NCBI GenBank assembly: GCA_002339345.1
Contig: DDKM01000054.1
Span: 1-11,782 of the forward strand
Reading direction: 5' to 3'
Length of the DNA: 11,782 bases
Origin: Firmicutes bacterium UBA2598
GTDB taxonomy: Bacteria; Bacillota; PH28-bin88
Shown here: positions 6,626-11,782 of the stretch, piece by piece
Layout of the letters: each line of letters starts with the position of its first letter
Position numbering within the stretch: the first letter of the stretch is position 1
Made by a program: the position numbers and the translations under genes
The notes under the pieces: model-generated
Database searches by the model: none
Seen by the model: only the letters and a program-made list of their open reading frames with translations
What the model was told of the DNA's origin: nothing

Positions 6626-8215
6626 TCACTTGGCATAAATCCGGTAGTCCAGGTCAGGGAAGATATTGTCCTTTTCCTGGACATCCTTTAGGTAGGCCGG
6701 GTGGATGTTTCCCTTTGCAATGGAGGTATACAGGTGGCGAAAACGACCGAGATGGTTCACTGTACGCCGGCAGGCGTATTCCACCATGGTACCGGTTTTC
6801 ATGATAAAAGCCCAGTCACTGCTTTCTGCCAACAGCACCTCTCTGGCGGCCTGGTTCAGGGCCTCTCGTAAAACACCTCCGGCATTGGGGTTGTTTCGTG
6901 CCAGCATGGCCAGATCCTTGCTGGCCTGGTGCAGGTGCCGGTAAATCCAGTCGTTACTGCCTTCCAGCCATACATCATTATAGCCCTCGGCACCCCAGCT
7001 GGACGGACAGGGGGTGGAGGGTTGGATGCGGGGATATTTTTTTAAATACTGGCTGGGTGTAATGGTTTTAAAGGTATCCTGGTCAAAATGAATTTTCCGG
7101 AAAAGGAAATCCAGCCACATGGGGCCTTCAAACCACCAGTGACCAAACAGTTCCGCATCGTAAGGGGCGACCACTATTGGCGGCCGGTCCATGTGTGCTG
7201 CTAGGAATTCGATCTGTTTTTCCCGGTTGAACATGAAGTTGCCGGCGTGAATGGCCGCTTTGGAACGGGCCCAATCCGGTTGATACGGCTCCTTGTGATT
7301 GGTTCGGCGGCCGGTGATGCGGTAGTATTTGAAGCCGGTATCCACCCGGAAACCGTCGGGATGGACGAAGTCTTTAATGTAATCCCATTCCAGGTCATAG
7401 CCAATATCACGGTAAAACTCCCGGTAATCAGGGTCGCCGGGATAGCCTTCATCAGCGCTCCATACCTGGAGGGAGGATTCCACATCACGTCCGAATACCG
7501 CCACCTGAGTCCCCGGACAGCGGATGGGGGCATAGATGCCGTACCGCGGCCGTGGTTCCCCAAATAGAAGGCCATGGGTATCTGTAAAAAAGTAATTAAT
7601 TCCGTACTTGGCCAGTACCCTTTCCAGGCCATGATAATAGCCACACTCCGGCAGCCACATCCCCTGCAGCGGCCGGCCGATATGGGTATGGAAAGTCTCC
7701 ACCGCCAGCGCTACCTGGGCCTCCACCGCTTCCGACCTAATTCCGATCAGGGGCAGGTAGCCGTGGGTCGCGCTGCATGTAATCAGTTCTACCCGGCCGG
7801 AGGCCATCAGCCGGCGGAAGGCCTGTAGGAGGTTGTCTCTGTAGGTGACGTGAAAAGTATGATAAATGCCCTTGAGGTGTTCCTGGTATACCCGGGCCAG
7901 GTAATGAAAGTGGGGATCGCCAGCGGTCCGGTCCAGTTCCCGGTCTGCCAGCACAAGGCTTTTATGCAGGTGAGCCAGGTACCTTTCGATTAACAGGGGG
8001 TCTTTCAGCATCTCCATTAAAGTTGGGCTGAGGGAAATGGTTAGGTCAAAGTCGATGTTATCTCGTAGCAGGCCGTTCAAAACCCGGATCAAGGGAATGT
8101 ATGTTTCCGTCAGGGCTTCATAAAGCCAACGCTCCTCCAGGGCAGCCTTTGTTTCCGGGTGGCGCACATAGGGCAGGTGGGCATGCAGCACCAAGCACAG
8201 GTAACCTTTTGTCAC
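6626..8215 (-). CDS. GH57 1,4-alpha-glucan branching enzyme
   Basis: A 529-residue GH57 protein, similar in length to the thermophilic GH57 branching enzymes (Thermus/Thermococcus type). These cut an alpha-1,4 chain and rejoin it by an alpha-1,6 bond in cytosolic glycogen. Visible motifs: 'HAHLPY' (11-16); 'CSATHGYLPL'; 'GMWLPECGYYHG' with the nucleophile E190; 'APYDAELFGHWWFEGPMWLDFL' with the acid/base D353; and a helical C-terminal part with 'SSWGAEGYNDVWLEGSNDWIYRHLH'. No signal peptide is present. The start is GTG at 8215, supported by GGAAGGAG seven bases upstream (8223-8230). It begins four bases after the stop of the DUF4912 gene, so the two form an operon. No GH13 GlgB is visible here, so this is the likely branching activity for the glgA product. 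A GH57 amylase or 4-glucanotransferase is less likely given the WLPEC motif. Confidence 0.92.
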   Translation of the reverse strand: MTKGYLCLVLHAHLPYVRHPETKAALEERWLYEALTETYIPLIRVLNGLLRDNIDFDLTISLSPTLMEMLKDPLLIERYLAHLHKSLVLADRELDRTAGDPHFHYLARVYQEHLKGIYHTFHVTYRDNLLQAFRRLMASGRVELITCSATHGYLPLIGIRSEAVEAQVALAVETFHTHIGRPLQGMWLPECGYYHGLERVLAKYGINYFFTDTHGLLFGEPRPRYGIYAPIRCPGTQVAVFGRDVESSLQVWSADEGYPGDPDYREFYRDIGYDLEWDYIKDFVHPDGFRVDTGFKYYRITGRRTNHKEPYQPDWARSKAAIHAGNFMFNREKQIEFLAAHMDRPPIVVAPYDAELFGHWWFEGPMWLDFLFRKIHFDQDTFKTITPSQYLKKYPRIQPSTPCPSSWGAEGYNDVWLEGSNDWIYRHLHQASKDLAMLARNNPNAGGVLREALNQAAREVLLAESSDWAFIMKTGTMVEYACRRTVNHLGRFRHLYTSIAKGNIHPAYLKDVQEKDNIFPDLDYRIYAK

Positions 8216-8219
8216 ACTG

Positions 8220-8876
8220 TCACTCCTTCCGATTGAATAGGGATGCCGAACTTACCCCCGGTCCGGGTGAACTGGGGCTATCGCCGGGTTTGAAGCCATG
8301 GGGCCCGGCGGTACCCAGTCTGAAGGTGCCCCATACGGCATCAATGGGCGGCCATTCCGGGTCAATGACGGAGGAAACCTCCCTGGCCGGGGTCTGCACC
8401 TTGTTGGATCGGCAAAGGGTGATAAAGGTACCGTCAGGTTTCATGCGGCCAAGGTCGATGTAAAATACCCCGCGTGGTTTACCGACATGGATATACCAGC
8501 TCTTGGCGAAATCATTGATGGGGATGTCGGTGATCAGGGCGTGGTTGTCCACCACTTCCCTGCCGGTGACGTCGTAAACCCGCAACAGGGGCCGGGAAAC
8601 TTCCCAGCTACCAGGGCCGTTGGCGCGGCTATACTCCTCCTGTCTTGTGGGGGTGACTTCCCAATAGGCATATAGCCATTCGGGGTTCTTCGCCATAGCC
8701 ACGATATGATTTTCCCCGTAGCTTTCCGGAAGATGATAAGGTGGTTCCAGGCCGCCGGGCGGGTGGTGCAGCTGGGGTTTCCTGGCCGCCGGTTGGGTTC
8801 TCACCCGGTAGGCGACATAGCCGAACAGCATGACCAGTGCAATAACGGCCAGTGCTAGCAGAACAAGTGGGCTCAT
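8220..8876 (-). CDS. Membrane-anchored DUF4912 protein
   Basis: A 218-residue protein with one N-terminal membrane helix (about residues 3-23, 'PLVLLALAVIALVMLFGYVAY'-like, followed by R24/R26), so the rest should lie in the cytosol by the positive-inside rule. A Pro/His-rich linker (~27-47) leads to a DUF4912-type domain (~48-185): 'LPESYGENHIVAMAKNPEWLYAYWEVT', then 'LLRVYDVTG', 'WYIHVGKPRGVFYIDLG' and 'FITLCRSNKVQTP'. The last ~30 residues are Pro/Ser/Gly-rich and probably disordered. The biochemical function of DUF4912 is not known to me. Many aromatic residues and an all-beta look would suit a carbohydrate-binding fold, but that is inference. AAAGGAG lies eight bases before the ATG. Its four-base spacing to the GH57 gene argues for a joint role, perhaps localising the branching enzyme or glycogen at the membrane. 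Confidence 0.8.
   Translation of the reverse strand: MSPLVLLALAVIALVMLFGYVAYRVRTQPAARKPQLHHPPGGLEPPYHLPESYGENHIVAMAKNPEWLYAYWEVTPTRQEEYSRANGPGSWEVSRPLLRVYDVTGREVVDNHALITDIPINDFAKSWYIHVGKPRGVFYIDLGRMKPDGTFITLCRSNKVQTPAREVSSVIDPEWPPIDAVWGTFRLGTAGPHGFKPGDSPSSPGPGVSSASLFNRKE
8223..8230 (-). promoter_or_regulatory. Ribosome site inside the DUF4912 3' end fixing the GH57 GTG start
   Basis: The minus strand reads GGAAGGAG, seven bases before GTG 8215-8213. The site is embedded in the last codons of the DUF4912 gene (stop TGA 8222-8220), implying coupled translation. Confidence 0.8.
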
Positions 8877-8898
8877 TGGCTCGACTCCTTTATGTGAT

Positions 8899-8910
8899 TA
8901 CTTTAGGCTA
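8899..8910 (+). repeat. Direct repeat copy 1 (TACTTTAGGCTA)
   Basis: It matches the second copy at 8983-8994 in 11 of 12 bases, 84 bases apart. Both copies have a TATGT just upstream. This copy lies close to the DUF4912 ribosome site. Confidence 0.6.
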
Positions 8911-8955
8911 GGGTTGCTGATAATTTTGGGAGCGGTGAGAAATAATGATGAGAGC

Positions 8956-8968
8956 ATTTCCGGGAAAT
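8956..8968. repeat. 13-bp perfect palindrome, candidate operator
   Basis: ATTTCC-G-GGAAAT is a perfect inverted repeat near the middle of the divergent region. It sits just upstream of the possible GH15 -10 box (8976-8981), where a dimeric regulator could act on both genes. The tail on both sides lacks a T-run, so it is not a terminator. Confidence 0.5.
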
Positions 8969-8982
8969 TCACATCTATTATG

Positions 8983-8994
8983 TACTTTAGACTA
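8983..8994 (+). repeat. Direct repeat copy 2 (TACTTTAGACTA)
   Basis: Second copy of the element at 8899-8910, with one mismatch. It lies in the probable leader or promoter of the GH15 gene, 27 bases before its start codon. Confidence 0.6.
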
Positions 8995-9008
8995 CCACTT
9001 TATAATTG

Positions 9009-9014
9009 AGGAGG
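9009..9014 (+). promoter_or_regulatory. Ribosome site deciding the GH15 start
   Basis: A consensus AGGAGG lies six bases before ATG 9021. The in-frame TTG at 9006 overlaps this site and has none of its own, so the ATG is the real start. Confidence 0.9.
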
Positions 9015-9020
9015 GGTAAA

Positions 9021-10982
9021 ATGCCCCGGCATTTGGTACTGGGGAACGGGCGCCTGCTGGTCAATTTTGACCAGGGGTTGAATATCAGGGACCTATATTA
9101 TCCCCATGTGGGATGGGAGAACCATGTGGGAGGGCACCGGTTGGGGATTGGGGTGTGGGTGGACGGCAGCTTTTCCTGGGTGGATGATCGTTGCTGGCGG
9201 CGGAAGCTGTCCTACCTGCAGGATACCCTGGTAACCAACACCATGGCGGTACATGACGGATTGGGTATCCAGCTGTTGATGTATGATGCCGTTCACTTTA
9301 AACATCAGTTGTTGCTCAAGAAAGTGATAATCCGGAACCTTTGGGAACGCAAGCGGGAGATCCGCCTATTCTTTTCCCATGACCTGTCCATTGACGGCAC
9401 GGAAGTTGGAGACACCGCATTGTATGAACCATCGGTGAATGCCATTTTCCACTATAAACGCAACCGCTATTTCCTTATTAACGGCTCCCTTAACGGCAGT
9501 TCTATTTTCCAGTATGCCGTGGGAACCAAGCGGTTTCGTGGGGCGGAGGGAACCTGGCGGGATGCGGAGGATGGGTGGTTAGAGGGCAACCCCATTGCCC
9601 AGGGATCGGTGGACAGTGTGGTCAGTTTTCGTACCTTCTTAGAACCCGGCCAGGAAGAGGTTTTACATTACTGGATAGCCGTTGGAAACAGCTTTCACGA
9701 TGTGAAAAAGGAAAATTTTTATGTGATCCACAATTCACCGGGCAAGTTGATGCGCAAGGTGGAGGATTACTGGCGGACCTGGGTCAATAAAAAAAAGTGG
9801 CAATGGGGTGACCTGCCGCCAAAGGTGCAGGAACTGTTCAAGCGCAGCCTGCTGGTGGTGCGTACCCAGGTGGATGACGGGGGTGCCATCATTGCGGCCA
9901 ACGATAGTGACATATTAAAGGAGGCCAGGGACCATTACTCCTACATGTGGCCCCGGGACGGTGCGTTGGTGGTGGTAGCCCTGGACAAGGCTGGTTACCC
10001 AGAAATTACTTCCCGCTTTTTCCAGTTTTGCACCAATGTACTGATGGAAGGCGGTTACCTTCTGCACAAGTACAACCCCGACGGGTCGGTTGGTTCCAGC
10101 TGGCACCCGTGGTTTCTTAATGGTAAAACCCAACTGCCCATCCAGGAGGATGAAACCGCCCTGGTCATATACGCCCTTTGGAACCACTTCCAGATTCAAA
10201 AGGACCTGGAGTTCATTTCCCGTCTATATAAACCATTGATCCGCAAAGCGGCGGATTTTATGGTGGAATACCGGGATGCCGCCACTGGACTGCCCCTGGA
10301 AAGTTATGATCTCTGGGAAGAAAGGAGAGGTATTTTTACCTTCACCTGCGCCACCGTTTATGGCGGGCTGGTGGCTGCCGGTCAGTTTGCCCGCCTGTTT
10401 GGGGACCTGTACCTGGCTGAACGTTACGAGCAGGCGGCGGCTGAGATCAAGGAGGGCATGCTGGAACAGCTGTATAGCCCCAGCCTGGGCCGTTTCCTGC
10501 GTGGGGTATATCTGGACGACCAAGGCAACCTGACCAGGGATTTTACGCTGGAAAGCAGTCTATATGCCGTTTGGTCCTTTGGAGTGTTACCGCCGGACGA
10601 TCTTCGGGTGGTGGGAACCATGTGCAGTATCCAGGAGGGACTGTGGGTTAAGACGGATGTGGGAGGGATTGCCCGTTACACCAATGATTATTACTTCCGG
10701 GTAAGTGATGATATTGAAACCGTGCCGGGCAATCCCTGGTTCATTTGTACCCTCTGGCTGGCCCGCTGGCACATCGCCATCGCCACATCGGTGGAGGAAA
10801 TGCAAATAGCCCGTACCACCCTGGAATGGGCGTCGGACCGGGCCATGGAAGCTGGGCTGCTATCCGAACAACTGCATCCCTATGACGGATCGCCCATCTC
10901 GGTGGCCCCCTTGACCTGGTCCCACGCTACCTTTATTGAGACTGTGGTGGATTATGTGAACAAGTATAATCAATTGTGGTAA
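9021..10982 (+). CDS. Cytosolic GH15 glucoamylase-type hydrolase
   Basis: A 653-residue GH15 protein. Family members release beta-glucose from the non-reducing ends of alpha-1,4 (and alpha-1,6) glucans by inversion. Residues 1-~270 form the beta-sandwich domain of bacterial/archaeal glucoamylases ('LGNGRLLVNFDQGLNIRDLYYP'). The (alpha/alpha)6 barrel follows: 'YMWPRDGALVV', 'SSWHPW', 'QEDETALVIYALW', the general acid E433 in 'YDLWEERRG' (E434 is the usual substrate-binding neighbour) and the general base E616 in 'LLSEQLHPYDGSPISVAPLTWSHA'. There is no signal peptide or starch-binding domain, unlike secreted glucoamylases, so it should act on internal glycogen or maltodextrin. GH15 also includes trehalases and dextranases, but the SEQ and glucan gene context favour glucoamylase. 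It diverges from the DUF4912-GH57 operon across a shared regulatory region. Confidence 0.92.
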   Translation: MPRHLVLGNGRLLVNFDQGLNIRDLYYPHVGWENHVGGHRLGIGVWVDGSFSWVDDRCWRRKLSYLQDTLVTNTMAVHDGLGIQLLMYDAVHFKHQLLLKKVIIRNLWERKREIRLFFSHDLSIDGTEVGDTALYEPSVNAIFHYKRNRYFLINGSLNGSSIFQYAVGTKRFRGAEGTWRDAEDGWLEGNPIAQGSVDSVVSFRTFLEPGQEEVLHYWIAVGNSFHDVKKENFYVIHNSPGKLMRKVEDYWRTWVNKKKWQWGDLPPKVQELFKRSLLVVRTQVDDGGAIIAANDSDILKEARDHYSYMWPRDGALVVVALDKAGYPEITSRFFQFCTNVLMEGGYLLHKYNPDGSVGSSWHPWFLNGKTQLPIQEDETALVIYALWNHFQIQKDLEFISRLYKPLIRKAADFMVEYRDAATGLPLESYDLWEERRGIFTFTCATVYGGLVAAGQFARLFGDLYLAERYEQAAAEIKEGMLEQLYSPSLGRFLRGVYLDDQGNLTRDFTLESSLYAVWSFGVLPPDDLRVVGTMCSIQEGLWVKTDVGGIARYTNDYYFRVSDDIETVPGNPWFICTLWLARWHIAIATSVEEMQIARTTLEWASDRAMEAGLLSEQLHPYDGSPISVAPLTWSHATFIETVVDYVNKYNQLW

Positions 10983-11029
10983 ACCTTTCCCCCTCCGGTT
11001 CCTTGGGTTATACTACAAAGGGAGGTTGC

Positions 11030-11746
11030 TTGAGAGGGGGAGTTCTATTGCAGACTGTACGGAACTGGGGCCCTGGAGATGCCCTGGTGTTGCTTGCCGC
11101 AGTTTTCGGATTAACCAACATTTTCTACCGAGCATTGGGCCGGTGGACTGGGCAGTGGGACCTGGTATGGCGTTTTCTGGCAGGCACAACCATCCAAACA
11201 GGTGTAATTCTGTTACTGGTATGGTTGGCCATGCGGTTTTACTATCGCCGTAACCTTTCCTCAATCGGCCTGGGTGCCAGCGGCCGGTGGGACGGATTTC
11301 TCCTTGGGGTGCGCTGGGGGCCGGTTTTGTTTCTCCTTGTGTCCACGGCCGGGTTGCTTGTGCAGGTCCTGTTTAAAGTCTCACCAATGCCCCAACCCTT
11401 TACCAAAATGGTTTTATCTACCTACAATCCCATCCAGCTGGTAGTGGCTTTTTTGATGGGGGTGGTGTTGGCCCCCATTGGCGAAGAGGTGTTATTCCGG
11501 GGCGTGGTTTTCCCTGCCCTCAAGGATCGCCTGGGAGCTGTAATGGGTATTATTATAAGTTCTCTGATGTTTGGAGTGTTGCACGCCGACCCCTTGAGGC
11601 TGGTGCCATTGGCTCTGGGCGGAGCTTTTCTGGCGGTTTTATACCAGCATACCTCGTCTTTATATGCTCCCATTGCCGCCCATGGGGTGTGGAACGGCAT
11701 CATGTTATTGATGCTTCTGGCTTCCAGGGGCGGGGTAGGGATGTGA
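11030..11746 (+). CDS. CPBP-family intramembrane metalloprotease homologue
   Basis: About 238 residues from TTG 11030, with some six to eight hydrophobic segments. It carries the CPBP (Abi, type II CAAX prenyl endopeptidase-like) motifs: EEVLFR with E152, E153 and R157; H185 in 'FGVLHADP'; and 'AAHGVWN' with H218 and N222. These are the glutamate and histidine residues proposed as metal-binding or catalytic in the family. The substrate is unknown; bacterial members act in membrane protein processing or immunity-type roles. Start choice is uncertain: TTG 11030 has AAAGGGAGG but only four bases away, TTG 11048 has GAGGGGGAG five bases away, and a GTG at 10976 overlaps the GH15 end without a ribosome site. 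No terminator separates it from the GH15 gene, so read-through is possible, yet no functional link to glycogen is evident. Confidence 0.85.
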   Translation: MRGGVLLQTVRNWGPGDALVLLAAVFGLTNIFYRALGRWTGQWDLVWRFLAGTTIQTGVILLLVWLAMRFYYRRNLSSIGLGASGRWDGFLLGVRWGPVLFLLVSTAGLLVQVLFKVSPMPQPFTKMVLSTYNPIQLVVAFLMGVVLAPIGEEVLFRGVVFPALKDRLGAVMGIIISSLMFGVLHADPLRLVPLALGGAFLAVLYQHTSSLYAPIAAHGVWNGIMLLMLLASRGGVGM

Positions 11747-11782
11747 ACCACCCCTCCCTTCCCTTCGCTCAGGAAGTGGCTT

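Larger units (their letters stand above)
8877..9020. promoter_or_regulatory. Divergent regulatory region between the DUF4912-GH57 operon and the GH15 gene
   Basis: This 144-base AT-rich stretch must hold promoters for both directions. On the plus strand TATTAT (8976-8981) could serve as a -10 for the GH15 gene, with a ~35-base leader, but no good -35 is seen. No clear minus-strand promoter could be assigned. A 13-bp palindrome and a pair of direct repeats lie within it (listed separately). Confidence 0.5.

Noticed and set aside
9001..9006. Perfect TATAAT as -10 box of the GH15 gene
   Set aside because: Transcription would start near 9013, inside the ribosome site and only about eight bases before the ATG, and no -35 fits. 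Probably just AT-rich leader.
11009..11014. TATACT as a -10 box for the CPBP gene
   Set aside because: The -35 position holds TTTCCC, and the implied start would fall within the ribosome site for TTG 11030. It would be workable only if translation starts at TTG 11048, so it was not listed.
11747..11782. Terminator after the CPBP gene
   Set aside because: Only a weak CTTCC/GGAAG pairing is visible and the window ends before any T-run could be seen.

Overview
The window looks like chromosomal DNA from a low-copy-mobile, moderately GC-rich Firmicute, most likely a thermophilic or anaerobic Peptococcaceae-type clostridium (Desulfotomaculum/Desulfofundulus/Pelotomaculum-like). This is an inference from strong AGGAGG-type ribosome sites, TTG/GTG starts, a copper-amine-oxidase-N-type wall domain with a Pro/Ala linker, and the gene families present. 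No mobile element, CRISPR array, tRNA or rRNA was seen.

Layout. 1-432: the 3' end of a secreted or wall-associated protein with a copper amine oxidase N-like domain, closed by a terminator. 568-951 (+): a small stand-alone starch/glycogen-binding module (CBM25 type), convergent with 1047-2531 (-), a GT5 glycogen synthase (glgA); a 9-bp stem lies between them. 2532-2670: divergent promoter region. 2671-4029 (+): a GT4 glycosyltransferase, overlapping by 4 bases with 4026-6518 (+), a sugar nucleotidyltransferase / beta-helix / phosphohexomutase-like fusion. A strong bidirectional terminator (6534-6581) separates this pair from a convergent minus-strand operon: a membrane-anchored DUF4912 protein (8220-8876) followed after 4 bases by a GH57 branching enzyme (6626-8215). 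8877-9020: a second divergent regulatory region with a 13-bp palindrome flanked by direct repeats. 9021-10982 (+): a cytosolic GH15 glucoamylase-type hydrolase. 11030-11746 (+): a CPBP-family membrane protease homologue.

How they fit together. Seven consecutive genes form an intracellular alpha-glucan module: chain elongation (GlgA, probably the GT4 enzyme), branching (GH57), release of glucose (GH15), and two candidate glucan-binding or organising proteins (CBM25 protein, membrane-anchored DUF4912 protein). No glgC, glgP, GH13 glgB or glgE is in the window. The nucleotidyltransferase fusion could feed the pathway, but its substrate cannot be read from sequence. The most unusual observation is that all four expected active-site loops of its phosphohexomutase domain are altered, so this domain is probably not a working mutase.
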